Part shown: positions 19,851 to 31,642 of the stretch, piece after piece | Position numbering within the stretch: the stretch's first letter is position 1 | How the letters are laid out: each line of letters begins with the position of its first letter | Assembly (NCBI GenBank): GCA_031771865.1 | Contig: JASISA010000040.1 | Location: 620,001-684,000 of the forward strand | Origin: Nothophaeocryptopus gaeumannii | Taxonomy: Eukaryota; Ascomycota; Dothideomycetes; Mycosphaerellales; Mycosphaerellaceae | Direction: 5' to 3' | DNA length: 64,000 nt | Notes under the pieces: model-generated | Seen by the model: only the letters and a program-made list of their open reading frames with translations | Database searches by the model: none | Told to the model about the DNA's origin: nothing | Program-made: the position numbers and the translations under genes

Positions 19851-21984
19851 CTACCCAACAGTATGCGCCGCCCCAACCCCGAAAGCCTTCAGCAGCGCCG
19901 GATAATTCGGCGTCCCCAGCCCAGTGACCGGATCCCATCCAGTCGACGCCGCGAATCCAGTAGTGTTACATCCCGGATTATTCCCCGTAGTAATATCATG
20001 CATCGCACTCGGATTCGCGTAAAGAGTCGGATTCACAAATCCCACAGTGGACTTGCCGGCTTTGAGACGCTCATCGTTGATGCGGGTGATGATGGATGCC
20101 CAGACGGGGCAGGAGGCGGATGTGCCGCCGATGAGGGTGGGTGCGCCTTTGTTGAAGATGACGATGTTGTCGCCGACGGCGGAGACGTCGGGGTAGCCGC
20201 GGCCGGAGCGGTTGTCTGTGACAGTGGTCAGTATGTTGCTTGATGCAATGGTTTGACGAGGGTGGTTTACATTTTCCATCGCCGTAGGCGGAGCCAGTGT
20301 AGTAAGGATATGGTGGGTTATGAGCAGAGAAGTAAGTCTGCACCGCAGATTGCTGGTAGCTTGGAATCGGGTAGATGTTGCTGAAACCACCTCCAGATCC
20401 GAAACGAGTGGTGGCAGTCTCCTCGTCCTTCTTCGTGCTGCCAGTTAAGACCGTTGAGCCAACGGCAAGGATGTACGGGCAGGTGGCTGGGAAATCTGGA
20501 GTGAAGGTCTTGCCGCCATTGAGACATGTGTTACCTGGGTCGCCGACTCCAGAATCGCCGGAAGCCACAATGGTGGTGACGCCTTGCATTCCCAGTTTCA
20601 TGATTTCGTTGCATTGGCGTTGTTGATAGCTTGCGGGGAGGCCGGCTTCTTGGCCGCCGTATGAAATGGAAATCACGTTGGTTGGCTTGTAGACGCCGCA
20701 TTGGAGTTGGCCTTTGTAGCCACCTGGAGCTGGGTCTGGGTACGCAGGATCGAGAGGGGAGTTGCCGGTCTCCCCAAAGGCAGAGTATGTGCAGTATGAG
20801 CCATCGATTGCGTCGAAGAAGTCTGGAAAGAGAAGATGTCAGCGAAGGTCTAAGGGCCGGCTCAGTTTCATTCTATGGTACTCACTATTCAAGAAGCCTG
20901 CGTATGTGTAGTTCGCCTCGTAGACAGGGTCGTCAGTCTGGAAAAGAACAGAGTTCTGAGGCCAGATCAACGGGTAGCTGATCTCGAAGTCAAGATCGCT
21001 CTCTGCTCCGGCGTTCGCAACGTTCGTAGGAGCCACGGCGCCGTCAATGGCATCGAGCGTAGGATGAGTGCCTGTTGGAATGCGACCGGCCTGTAGCGTA
21101 GCGAAGAAGAGATCAAGATCTGTCTGCGAGTAAACATCTCCAAGATCCTCAAAGATGCCGAGCTGGTTGCCTGGTTGAGCGGTGGTGGCCTTTGTCAAAT
21201 TGTACATCATGAAGATACAGTCTGGGAGGATAGCGTGATCACAGACCTCATCAACGGCTCCACCAGCCAGATGCCTAAGGAGATTCGTGAGGTTATCTGG
21301 CAATGCGGCAAGCTTTGGAGGCTGTGTGCCGACTTTGCCCCATCCGAATGATCGCTTTTCAATTTCAGCAGCGGTGGGCTTCTTGGTGTTCATAAGCTTG
21401 ATGCCAGGCGTGATGTAGTCGATGTGGTCCTTTACATCCTCGTGGACGTGGTATTGGTCGCACCCAATGGTGGACTTGCCGGTTGGCATATGTTCATAAA
21501 TGTGGTACTTGGCGTTGAAGAGCCTCTCCGCCTCGAGGGCGCTAGCATCGAACTGAATCCATTGCTTGTTGACAGACTGCGAGATGCTGTCGGCGCAGAC
21601 GCCAGCACTATGCAGCCATTGACGCACACGGTCGACGGAGTCCTTGCCTGGGGCAAAGATATCGTGAATTTCTTCAGCAGTGTAGTGCTTGCCGTAACGG
21701 TCACTTGCCGGATCCGAGCTGTCCTCTGTCAATCAAGGTCCCTTGTTCTACGAACATCTGTACCACACTCACACCTCCATCAACAGCTCGTGGCCGCGGT
21801 CCAGGTTGCTCTGGATCAAACCAATGCGTATAGGAAGCTTGACATCAGGGCTGAGACGGTCGCGCTTGACCCAGTCCTCAGACTCTGCGCGCTTCTCGTG
21901 CAAAACATGGCGTTGAAGATTGGTGGGCGCAGCGAACGCTGTAGAGATAAGAGCCGCAACAGTGGCGAAAGAGGAGAAATGCAT
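19851..21984 (-). CDS. Sedolisin family serine peptidase (S53, tripeptidyl-peptidase-like), secreted
   Basis: Four exons: 21984-21773, 21718-20886, 20822-20271 and 20215-19851, giving 653 aa; all junctions keep the frame. Residues 1-19 are a signal peptide (MHFSSFATVAALISTAFA). A Pro-kumamolisin activation domain follows (SDPASDRYGKHYTAEEI, then VNKQWIQFDASALEAERLF). The catalytic domain has the Glu/Asp pair in GAESDLDFE, the oxyanion-hole Asp region in VASGDSGVGD, and the nucleophile Ser in GGTSASCPVW. A Ca-binding end lies around DITTGNNPGCN. Such enzymes are exported, self-activate at acid pH and release tripeptides from proteins, feeding the fungus from external protein. The length is normal for the family. 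Confidence 0.93.
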
Positions 21985-23705
21985 CTTGCTGGCTGAAGCA
22001 ATAAAGCAACACTTACCAGACAGGAGTCATCCGTGATCGGATACTCTAAGACTCTTTATACGCGCAGGTTCACTGCGAACAGGCGGATGCGGTGCTCATA
22101 CTCCGCGCGACTCCATCTACGATACGGCACGTAGGCAATAGTCGCGTGTAGTCTTGTCGCAAAGCAGTAGGTCGTGTGCATGCTCTTGCAGTCTATCTTT
22201 CGGCTAAGCAACGGTGGCTTGAGAAGATCGCCTTGGATGCGAGTGCTTGAGAGGCTTGAGTGGACAGTCCGAGGTTGGCATTGTGAGGCCAAAGCAGATA
22301 CTACAGACGCGCGGAGTGCTGATTTGATGTCGAAGTCGCTAGTTCGCTTGGAGAGGGGACGTATGCAGGTGTTTTGTCTCGGATAGGAAGCAGGACGGGC
22401 TCCCAGCTTGGTAGCTCTTGTGCCATCTTCAGTTCGTCGGAGTAATGCTTCAGTTCGGCTCTTTTGTGTCTCGGGCAGACCATTGTAGTGGGGACAGTAG
22501 TGAGCGGCAGGTGGGTTGCAGTGCAGTAGGACGGATTATCTGCCATTGAGGAGCTCAAATCGCCGCGATAGAGGTAGTGGAGATCCCCGACGTCAAGCTC
22601 CTTCTAGCTTCTTCCTTTTCAACGGCGAAGACGTTGTTGTCTTCACTACACTCCACAATGCTCTCACGTCCCTTCAACGGCAGAATGACTTCCATACTGC
22701 CGGCTCGCAAATTTTCGCGATACTCATGAGATTTCCAAATCTCAGGTTCCGTGTCTCGGCGATACCAAAAAGACAGCATCTGGATCTGCATGGCGGCGTA
22801 AAGCAAGAGACCGGCACTACCTAAGCTCGGTCGGTACCAGCTGGCAAGCTGAAGAGAAGAGAAGCGAAAAAGAGTGAGAAGACGCCGCTGATGGTATTGC
22901 CAAGAGAGAGAGAAGAGGTCGGACAAGAGACGGCACACTTTCTCTGTGGGTAGGAACAACTCTATTGTGAGACCTCTCCAGTCCGCAATAAGACCGTCGC
23001 CTGGCACTCGGGTGAAGGCTTGAAAGAGCTTCTCCCATTGTCAAGCATATGCGACTCCGGCAGTTTCAAAAGCGGTCGAATCTTTTACACTTGTAGATGG
23101 AGGTGTTTCCAGCTGCTATCAACCGGGTGTACAGCTTCATTGCGCGCCTCACGGTGGCTGTGGAAGAGGTAGGTGCCTTGTTTGCAGAAGAGTGTTGGGC
23201 GGCGGTGATGCATGCGATATTACAAAGAGGCGGATAGAATGGCCGATGACTTGAAGTCAAGTGGGGTCGTGAAGGTGAAGTCGCGCCTTCCTGAACCGTT
23301 GGAAGGAAGTTGCCTGAGGTCAGTCCGAGCTTTAAGCTTTACTGGACCGTTCTCGCACGTCGAGCTGCTGCACGCCGACAACAACGACGCCACCAACGCC
23401 GCACATGACACGCTTCAATGGCGCTGCCCACTGATAACGCGCCGTCTGCACGCGATCTCGCCGGTCCCTTCTGCAAAGCCATGCTAGCAAGCTCTCGTGT
23501 CAAGCCGGAAGCGCGCAATGCCATTCTTGTTTTGGCAAACGACATCATGGTAGGCCATGTTCTGGTGATATTTTAGAGCACCACATCAGAGATAGTTTCT
23601 GCATGATGGTACGGGAATGTAGTAGCAAATGCTGACGCCAAGACTGCAATGTGGATGGCAACAACATGCCAAACCTCCCTCTACCCTGCTCTCTACATCT
23701 CCCAT
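21985..23705. other. Long intergenic region with only weak coding potential
   Basis: About 1.7 kb between the starts/ends of the sedolisin and SDH1 genes. Most open frames overlap and lack domains. The one segment with somewhat protein-like text is listed separately (22555-23044). Confidence 0.4.
22555..23044 (-). CDS. Possible hypothetical protein fragment
   Basis: A minus-strand frame reads WEKLFQAFTRVPGDGLIADW and continues for about 150 codons with a hydrophobic stretch (GSAGLLLYAAMQI) and LSFWYRRDTEPEIWK. I recognise no family. The start may lie further upstream, and splice sites were not found. It could be a gene remnant or a chance frame. The call rests only on its length and amino-acid make-up. 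Confidence 0.25.
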
Positions 23706-25816
23706 CTAATAAGTCCTCTTCACAGGCGGAATGCTCTCCATCTCCCCCTTATCCAGCGTATCCATAACTACTCCCCTATACTTAATCCCCACCTCATCCC
23801 CAATATCCTTCTGCCAACTCAGCGTATGCTTCATCCAATCCTTATCATTCCTCTCCGTGAAATCCTCTCTAGCATGACTGCCCCTACTCTCCTCTCTCAA
23901 TTGTGCGCTCTTCGCCGTCTGCGCAGCACACGTAAGTAAATTGCGAAGCTCGAGAGTTTCGATTAAGTCCGAGTTCCAGATCATGCTCTTATCTTTGACT
24001 GCGAGACGGGTTGAAAAATCGGATTGCACGTCGCCGATTTTGGCGTTTCCTTGATCAAGGGCTTCTTTGGTGCGGAAGACAGATACGTCGGCTTGCATGA
24101 TTCTCTGCATATCCGCTCGAATCTCAGCAGACAACTTGTCTCCATCTGCTTGACGGATTTTCTCCATTTCGCCTAGATGGTCCAATCCGATATCCTCGGG
24201 GACTTTGGTATGAGCTTGGCCGCGCTCATTGTTCGCTGCGATATCCAGTGCGCATGCTCGGCCGAAAACGACGATGTCGAGAAGGCTATTTGCACCGAGA
24301 CGGTTGGCTCCGTGGACGGAAACGCATGCTACTTCGCCGGCGGCGTAGAGCCCTTTGACTGGTTTTTCGGAGCCGGTCGATGGATCGATGTTCAGGACTT
24401 CTCCTTTCCAGTTTGTGGGGACGCCGCCCATACAGTAATGAACTGTGGGCAAAACGGGTATGGGCTCTTTCGTCACGTCTACACCTGAGAATACGGAGGC
24501 TGTTTCTGCGATTCCGGGGAGTCGTTCCATGATGAGCTCTTTGGGGAGATGGCTTAGTTGAAGATAGACGTGGTCTTTGTCCGGGCCGCAGCCTCGTCCT
24601 TCGCGAATTTCCATGTGCATGCTTCGAGAGACGACATCGCGAGATGCAAGGTCTTTGGCGGTTGGGGCGTAGCGTTCCATGAAACGTTCGCCGTTGGAGT
24701 TGAGGAGGTAGCCGCCTTCTCCTCGAGAGCCTTCTGTAATGAGCACGCCGGCTCCGTAGATGCCTGTGGGATGGAACTGAATGAATTCGAAGTCTTGATT
24801 GGCAAGGCCTGCTCGAGATGCCATGGCCTAGGAAATTTTCAGCATGTGGCTTGTCTCACGCAGTGGCCGATATACTCACGTTACCGTCTCCCGTTGATGT
24901 ATGTGCTGAAGTCGCAGAAAAATATGTCCGACCATAGCCACCAGTCGCCAGTACCGTATTTCTGGCAAACACCCGGTGCAGAGTGCCGTCTTCCATAGAC
25001 ATGCAAAGAACGCCCACACATTCCCCATCTTGCATCAGCAAGTCTATGCAAAAGTACTCTATAAAGAAATTTGTATTATGCTGTCATCTCGTCAGTCCAC
25101 CTCACCCAACCCAAGCGCTTGAGACCAGAACTCACCTTGACACTCTGCCCATAAAGCGTATGCAACATTGCATGTCCCGTCCGATCCGCCGCACTACAAC
25201 ACCTAACTCCCTGCCCACCCTTCCCATACTTCAAACTCTGCCCTCCAAGCGCTCTCTGATAAATCCTCCCATCCTCCGTCCTCGAAAACGCCATGCCATA
25301 ATTCTCCAACTCGTATACCGCTTTGGGCGCCTCTCGACACATATAATGTATAGCATCTTGATCTCCCAGCCAGTCACTCCCTTTCACTGTATCGTACATG
25401 TGCCACCGCCAATCATCTTCTGTCATATTGCCCAAAGCGGCGTTGATGCCTCCTTGTGCGGCTACGGTGTGGGAGCGGGTTGGGAAGAGTTTTGTTATGC
25501 AGGCTGTGTCGAGACCGGATTCTGCTAGGCCGACTGCTGCTCGCAAGCCTGCACCGCCGGCTCCTACTACGATGGCGTCGTAGTGGTGGTCAACGATGGG
25601 GTGTTTCATTTCGGAGAAGGCGCTGCTTGAGGATGTCGTGGCTCGTCTTCGTTGGGCTTGGCCGAGCAGGCCTCGTCGTTGCTGGATGGCATGCTGCACG
25701 GTACTGGGTGCTCGTCGTCTTCGAAAGGCCGGGCTGGAGCGTTGAAGGAAGGAGGATGAGGTCGAGCGGAAGATCGATGCGATGTCGAAAAGTGTTCGAG
25801 CGATAGGGTGTGCCAT
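23706..25816 (-). CDS. SDH1: Succinate dehydrogenase flavoprotein subunit, mitochondrial (complex II)
   Basis: Exons 25816-25136, 25080-24880 and 24827-23706, giving 667 aa, the usual length. Residues 1-65 are Arg/Ser-rich with no acidic residues until late, a mitochondrial presequence. The FAD dinucleotide fold is AIVVGAGGAGLRAA. The covalent FAD His lies in TRSHTVAAQGGINAA. Substrate-site motifs are EFIQFHPTGIYGAG, TVHYCMGG and the catalytic region HGANRLGANSLLD. The C-terminus is the family-typical RGVVMDTLDKGEMESIPPVKRTY-like end. It oxidises succinate to fumarate and passes electrons through the iron-sulfur subunit to ubiquinone in the inner membrane. Confidence 0.97.
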
Positions 25817-26623
25817 CTTGTTGAGTGTGTGAAAGAAGATCGCAGAGATGAGATGCTACTAAGTCAAGACCTCCAATAGCTTTCGCTTCCAATGCTTCTG
25901 CCCTCTTGCCAGGTCCAGTACTTCCAATGCCGTACCACAGCTGCTGGTCCAGCTCTCTCAGCCAGCTCGAGCTACGTGCGTAGCGTATCGTGAGCGATGT
26001 TGAACAACAGATGTAGACATGACAGAGTAATAGAAGTCACAGTATACTTACTTTGCTTAACCATTTGCCGCCGGCAGTGTACCCATTCGGCCATGTCGAT
26101 GCTGCATGAGACACCCGAGAAAAACAACAGTGGTGGATGATGCAGTCGATGTTGCTGTGCGCTGATTCGTCCCCACAGAGTCCACAAAGCGTGCGGATCG
26201 TGCATGACTAGCGCCGGATCTCTTATTTCCGGCGGAAATGTGTTAATGAAGATGAAGTTATTGGTTGTACTCGAACACTTCTTTATACACCTGGTTTTGA
26301 TGAAAAGGCTCAAAAGGAGCAACGCCATATCATCGGGAGTATGCTGAGCGCAGATACGCCTTCACTGTGTCCGCAACAGTAAGTCCTGAGGAGGATACAT
26401 TTTTCTGCGCACGATTACCGGCCTTGTCCCCCTCAGGCAGCTACGGCTAAAAGCAAACTGCCGCAAGAGCCGTGATCATATGAAAGAGCAGGAGTGCAGT
26501 CTGCTTACTCCGGAAATATGTCACCTTCAAAAACATCACGGCCCGTTCATATGAACTGTCCTGATTATTGTTGAATTCATGAATTCTTCCATTCCATCTG
26601 CATACGATGCGGGTATCAAACAA
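25817..26623. other. Intergenic region upstream of SDH1
   Basis: About 800 bp containing the SDH1 promoter and the 3' flank of the LysM gene. The minus-strand frame at 25972-26328 has no domain. I see nothing else. Confidence 0.5.
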
Positions 26624-28540
26624 TCAGTCCGCCTTACCACTTTTCCCGCCTTGCGGCCTTCGTTCTCTGCTCACGGCTCCATCGAAATAGCTTGTGGCAG
26701 TACTGCCAGGCCTTAACGCCGCCGCTCGTCCTGGTCCTGATCCTGACCCTGATCCTTGCCGCCCTCGCTCTTCCTCCTCATCATCTCCGCCGATCTCAAA
26801 CTCATCTGTCATTTCTATCAGATCACCAATCCCACCTGCTCCTTTTCCAGGAGTTCCGACAGACGCTCGTGCGGATAGCTGTCTGTCTTGAGGCGTATGT
26901 ACGGCTTTTGTTGCGACGCGGCGAACCCAAGACTCTATAGCACCACCAACATTCTCCAAGTTTAGGCCGGACCCGCTCGCGTGAGGATACGCTGGTGTCA
27001 CTGCCCCTGAACCCAGTCGCGTAGGATCGTCGCTGTACATAGGCACATCGGGATGATAGAGTGATTGCTGATTTCGTGGTGGTGCTACATCAGGTAGATG
27101 TTTTGCCATCAACTTATTCAACCCATCTTGCGCTGGGCCGGGGAACCGGACGTTCCTGTCCATAGTGCCCACCCCGCCGGGACCAGTCAGATAAGACGGG
27201 AAGTATCCGTTCACAGCATTGCTGGGTCGACGTCCGCGCGTTGGTCGCTGTGAAGTGTCTCTCCGTGGCGACCCAGGCCCGTTTGTTGCATTGAAGACGT
27301 CGCTTGTATTCGACCGGCTCAGCTCTAGAGATGTAGATGGTGTGTCCAGATCCGAGTAAGAGTTGCTCTTCCGCCTCGCTGGCGGAAAATACCCCAGCGT
27401 CCTCGGTGGTAGTCGCGCAATTTCCGTGGGATTAGAGTTTCCAGGGAGTAATACCCAGGAGTCATGTTGCCAAGCAGGCTCAGCATCGACGTTCGACGCC
27501 GCTGCGGATGTCGTGGAATGGGTTGATGTAGAGGTAGTTCGCGTCCTACTATGGCCCGTCGACCCGTTGGGGGTTGAATTCGCTGCTGTGGGTGTGGGTA
27601 CTTCCTCAGCCTGCATGCTAGCCATCGACTCGCTCTCCGACTCCAACATATCCAGCTCCGCGACGGAGAGCGGTTTCCCCTTCACTCCACACGCGTCGAC
27701 GGGTAAGACCAACGTCTTGCGCGCCTGGACTGTATCATTGGGCCACATTCGGTTCGCCTTCCGTAGTACATTCGCAGATATGTTATATCTGATGGTGATG
27801 CCGGCTACCGTATCGTCCTTTTTAACATGGTGAAAATATACCCGAGAGTCCCGATCCTCTGCCTTGCCAGGAGGTCCAGAGGCAGTTGTCCGATCGTCCG
27901 ACAGTCGTCTCTTGAACTTGCCTAGTGCATCTGCATAGCTTGTCTCTTGCCCAGTCAACATGTCTTTTCGTTTCTGAGCCCGGAAGGCCGCTACCTGTTC
28001 TTCATTTGTACCTCCGCCAATTCCGCCGGATCTGGGGTTGGACGTGGGCGCAGAGGGACCCCATTTGCTCGGCGGAGCGCTGGTCGATGTTCGCGCTATT
28101 TGCACCTGCCCAAACTTATTTCTTGCTCGTGGCTGGCCTCTACTGTCATGCGGCGGTAGCTCATTGCCTAGAAGATCCGATGCTATGCCCTGCAGCGCTG
28201 TCCACGAGTTGCCCCATAGACCGGCCAGCGAGTTGGAAGGGTCCGCTCCTGCTCTTCTTTGTCTGGCTGCAGCAGCTTTTGGCGACCCAGTTGAGCCAAT
28301 TGTATAGCCTTTTCTGTCATTTGGACTGAGCCTTTGAGGATGTGCAGAGGGTATAGGTGAGGCCGACCGGCTATCGAAGGGCGACGGCACGGGCGACGCT
28401 ACCCGGGTGGTGGTGGCATTAATGGGATCGAAGCTGGTTTCTTCACCCTCGTCTAGGTCCGATATTAATCGCTTGGTTCGAGGGCGGAGAGTCGAAGCGG
28501 TGGAGTGTGTGGAGCTGGTGCGGACATTGCTGGCGCTCAT
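26624..28540 (-). CDS. Intracellular LysM domain protein
   Basis: Single exon of 638 aa from ATG 28540 (MSASNVRTSS). There is no signal peptide. The first ~220 residues and the last ~330 are Ser/Pro/Gly-rich and probably disordered. In the middle (about residues 232-285) a single LysM module is clear: YFHHVKKDDTVAGITIRYNI, then LRKANRMWPNDTVQARKTLVLP. A LysM without export signal and embedded in disordered sequence resembles the eukaryotic LYSMD type rather than chitin-binding effectors. Binding partner unknown. A short segment IESWVRRVATKAV near the end may be an amphipathic helix. The 5' leader beyond 28540 may contain an intron. Confidence 0.85.
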   Translation of the reverse strand: MSASNVRTSSTHSTASTLRPRTKRLISDLDEGEETSFDPINATTTRVASPVPSPFDSRSASPIPSAHPQRLSPNDRKGYTIGSTGSPKAAAARQRRAGADPSNSLAGLWGNSWTALQGIASDLLGNELPPHDSRGQPRARNKFGQVQIARTSTSAPPSKWGPSAPTSNPRSGGIGGGTNEEQVAAFRAQKRKDMLTGQETSYADALGKFKRRLSDDRTTASGPPGKAEDRDSRVYFHHVKKDDTVAGITIRYNISANVLRKANRMWPNDTVQARKTLVLPVDACGVKGKPLSVAELDMLESESESMASMQAEEVPTPTAANSTPNGSTGHSRTRTTSTSTHSTTSAAASNVDAEPAWQHDSWVLLPGNSNPTEIARLPPRTLGYFPPARRKSNSYSDLDTPSTSLELSRSNTSDVFNATNGPGSPRRDTSQRPTRGRRPSNAVNGYFPSYLTGPGGVGTMDRNVRFPGPAQDGLNKLMAKHLPDVAPPRNQQSLYHPDVPMYSDDPTRLGSGAVTPAYPHASGSGLNLENVGGAIESWVRRVATKAVHTPQDRQLSARASVGTPGKGAGGIGDLIEMTDEFEIGGDDEEEERGRQGSGSGSGPGRAAALRPGSTATSYFDGAVSRERRPQGGKSGKAD

Positions 28541-29464
28541 AGCCGGCAATACATGTAGTCTATGAGGGACAGCTTTCAGTCAGCAGCTTCATTGATAGTA
28601 AGAGCTGCGATGGCCAATTCGGAAAGTGATGAGGTCCGCGATCCTCGTTCAAGTCAAGGTGCGCATCGCGGGGCAACAGTCATTTGTGTATCTAGTCAGA
28701 GTGAAGGGAGATGTTAATTCAACGTGTAGCAGATGCTATCCACGGATCCTGTGACGCGGCTCTGTTGGCTCGGTTTTGGTCCGAGCACCCTCCCCATCCA
28801 GCCCACTTCGCGTGACGGCTTCCACTTCGACACTGCCGCTCCCACGAACATCTTTTCTCTTCGCTTCATCAACATGGTTATGCGTGTGCATTAGTTTCTT
28901 CACCCGCGAGAGTTGCTTTACCGTGCCCCGAGAGAGTCTTCTGCAATGCCGCCACGTCGATTCACGAGAAGAGGGCAAGTGAGCACTGGACAAGTCTATG
29001 CCGACACGCCCACTCATCGCGAGGATGACAACCTCTGCCAGTGATACTCAGTGCGAGCGGTCCTGTTGAGCATCTTCTTAATTTCAGCCCCATATCACAT
29101 ATGTAGTGGCTCCTGGAAGCCTTTTTCTGGCGGTGAGTCGTAATGGGACGGGGCCATCGACCGCAGTAGCGAGCGTGGCGGTGCTACAACATGGTGGCTG
29201 TGAGCAATGTGACCATACAGCGGCCTCCCACACAACTTCAAGGGTTCGAAAGGAACGTGTGCTGCCGGCCGATCTTCTATAATCGAATGCGTTCCGGCAT
29301 GTCGACTGCGAATATGAGTGCATAAGTCCTTTCTCCGACGTTGCGACGCATTCGACGCTCCTAGGATCGCAACCGGCGCGTCGAAAGCCACGATACAGTC
29401 GAGAGCACCGGTGACGAGATCCAACCTCACTCCCCTTTCCTGATCACGACCATTCTTGCGAAAG
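28541..29464. other. Intergenic region between divergent LysM and HET genes
   Basis: About 920 bp with no convincing gene. Minus-strand frames at 28736-29017 and 29095-29535 overlap the HET promoter and lack domains. Confidence 0.45.
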
Positions 29465-30796
29465 ATGCGACTGCTAAATACTGGCACCATTGCGTTTCGT
29501 GAATTCTTCAGCACCCAACGGCCAGCATATTGCATACTCTCCCATCGATGGGGCTCTGATGAGGTCAGCTACAGCGACATGCGAAGTGGACAGCCTCACA
29601 GGGACAGCCTTGGCTACCAAAAAATCATTGGTGCCTGCAGGCTTGCGAAACAGTACAGTTACGACTGGATCTGGATCGATACGTGTTGTATCGATAAGTC
29701 AAGTAGCGCAGAACTGAGCGAGGCCATCAACTCAATGTTCAGCTGGTATGAAAATGCTGGTGTCTGCATTGCATACCTCAACGATGTGCGTACGGATCGC
29801 CGAACTTGCAGGACCCGGATAGAGGACTTTCGAAAGAGCCTGTGGTTTACCAGAGGCTGGACATTGCAGGAGCTGGTCGCACCGAAGTCTGTACTGTTTT
29901 ACGACTCCTCTTTCGTCTTTATTGGATCCCGACTGCTTCTACAGGAGCACATCAGTGCTGCGACTGGCATTGGCCCTGCATTTTTGAACGGGAAGAGAAA
30001 GTATTACCACGCCAGCATAGCAATGCGAATCAGTTGGGCATCGAGACGCACCACAACACGCCTGGAAGATATGGCCTATTCGCTTCTAGGGCTTCTCCAG
30101 GTCAACATGCCACTGTTATATGGCGAGGGTACGGCAGCATTCTTTCGCCTGCAGCAACAGGTACTTGAGAACTCTGATGACGAATCTATCTTCGCATGGC
30201 TACCAAGGCACTGTGCTAACGACGACGCGCCCCATGGCATGTTAGCGGAGTCCCCTCGAGACTTCGAATGGTCGGGCTTTATCCACCGCATGGATGTCGG
30301 ACGTGGACACAGATTACCGTACACGTTTACAAATAAAGGCCTCCAATTCAGTCAGGTTTTTAAAAAGGAGCCCGATCTCGCCGCCAACGAAGCGCAACTT
30401 AAGCTTGCTTGTTCCAACGTCTTTTGGAGAAAGGACGAGATGGAGTCTCACAACATCGCAATCGATCTTCGACGTATTAATGGGTCCTGGTATAGAATCA
30501 ATGCTTTTGATTTTGTTTACACCGACAAGGTCATCAAAGGGAGCGGAATCGACCGGACCTTTTATATCATTCAACCCAACCTGCCAGCCAGCTTACACTC
30601 GGGCGGGAATGTCGATCCAACGGCTTCGGCCGACGTCCGCCGGAAGAAAGAGCAACGAGAGCGCAAACGAATTCGAGAGCAGGAAGAGTACGACCGGAAG
30701 CATAAATACGACGCAGCTAAGAAGCTGGCAGTCGGAGCTGTGTGGGTAGGCCTCACCGTGATGTCCAAAGGGAATGACTCCAAAGCTACCACATGA
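29465..30796 (+). CDS. HET (heterokaryon incompatibility) domain protein
   Basis: Single exon, 443 aa, from ATG 29465 (MRLLNTGTIAF). The full HET domain is present in order: YCILSHRWGSDEVSY, then IGACRLAKQYSYDWIWIDTCCIDKSSSAELSEAINSMFSWY (positions about 60-100), CIAYLNDV, and FTRGWTLQELVAPKSVLFYD, followed by the usual RLEDMAYSLLGL and MPLLYGEG. HET proteins control allorecognition and cell death between unlike hyphae, and are increasingly viewed as innate-immunity-like factors. After residue 240 the sequence is less typical. The C-terminus has a basic heptad-like coiled coil (KKEQRERKRIREQEEYDRKHK) and a short hydrophobic stretch (LAVGAVWVGLTVM). The frame is intact. Confidence 0.93.
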   Translation: MRLLNTGTIAFREFFSTQRPAYCILSHRWGSDEVSYSDMRSGQPHRDSLGYQKIIGACRLAKQYSYDWIWIDTCCIDKSSSAELSEAINSMFSWYENAGVCIAYLNDVRTDRRTCRTRIEDFRKSLWFTRGWTLQELVAPKSVLFYDSSFVFIGSRLLLQEHISAATGIGPAFLNGKRKYYHASIAMRISWASRRTTTRLEDMAYSLLGLLQVNMPLLYGEGTAAFFRLQQQVLENSDDESIFAWLPRHCANDDAPHGMLAESPRDFEWSGFIHRMDVGRGHRLPYTFTNKGLQFSQVFKKEPDLAANEAQLKLACSNVFWRKDEMESHNIAIDLRRINGSWYRINAFDFVYTDKVIKGSGIDRTFYIIQPNLPASLHSGGNVDPTASADVRRKKEQRERKRIREQEEYDRKHKYDAAKKLAVGAVWVGLTVMSKGNDSKATT

Positions 30797-31017
30797 GCTG
30801 TACAACTTGCGAGTTTGTATAACCAAGGGATGGTGACAAAGCTCTTTGCTGGCCTCTCGCCAGACAGCACATTCGGGAGTACTTCTGAGCGCGAGAGCGG
30901 CGGTATGGGAAGCGAAAAGGCTATGGAGAGAGGTTCTGCGCCCCAAGTTCCACTTCCAAGTGCGACGCAGATCTTTGCCCATACCTGCTTCACCGGCATG
31001 TTCAGGACATTCCAAGA

Positions 31018-31402
31018 AAGGGCAGGGAACGAGCTCTGCAATCAGCACTGCACTGGCCGAGGCTGTTCAGGAAGACTGTCTACGTCAATCAAGTTTCGAG
31101 TCGCTGTCAGAAGGAAGTTGAAGATAAGATTTTGCCAAGATACGGATAACACATATGAGAATGGTGCATATGATTGCTGCGTTGCAGGGCTACACTCTCC
31201 AGACAATACGGAGATCTGGCAGTATACTGTAGTGAACAATCTATGTCAGCTGCCTGGAGCAGGGGGTACGTGTCCGAATGGACAAGCTGGGAATTCGTAT
31301 ATGATTGAAGCGAGGGATGGGTATGATCCGGAATATGTGAAGGGGAATTCGCCTTGTGGGGCTCTTACGAGTGCTATTCCGAATTGTTTGACTTGCAACA
31401 TG
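31018..31402 (+). other. Cysteine-rich open stretch between HET and dynamin-like genes
   Basis: Within a longer open frame (from 30815) the stretch about 31018-31402 encodes eleven Cys with text such as ELCNQHCTGRGC, AYDCCVAGLHSPDN, NNLCQLPGAGGTCPNGQ and NSPCGALTSAIPNCLTC. This looks like an exported disulfide-rich domain, but I find no signal peptide, start or stop of its own. It may be a remnant of a secreted protein gene or a chance frame. Confidence 0.25.
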
Positions 31403-31642
31403 ATTCCCAAGAAAGTGACGGTAGGCTTGCTTCAGCTTCACATGCATGTCTTGGCGCCTTCACTTCGGCATGCATGTAGCCGTTTCTCGGCCCGCCTTTT
31501 TGTCAAACGGCAGCTCTGCGTTTGTTCGCACAACACCAACATTCCAGCTCGCACTTCTCTGCGCTCTCGCTCACACACTTTCTTTCTCTCAAATCCGCGC
31601 ACTATCACTAAGCGGTCGACATCACTCCCCCCACCAGCAACA

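Noticed and set aside
22056..22558. Short minus-strand frames between sedolisin and SDH1
   Set aside because: No recognisable sequence, inconsistent frames, no convincing introns.
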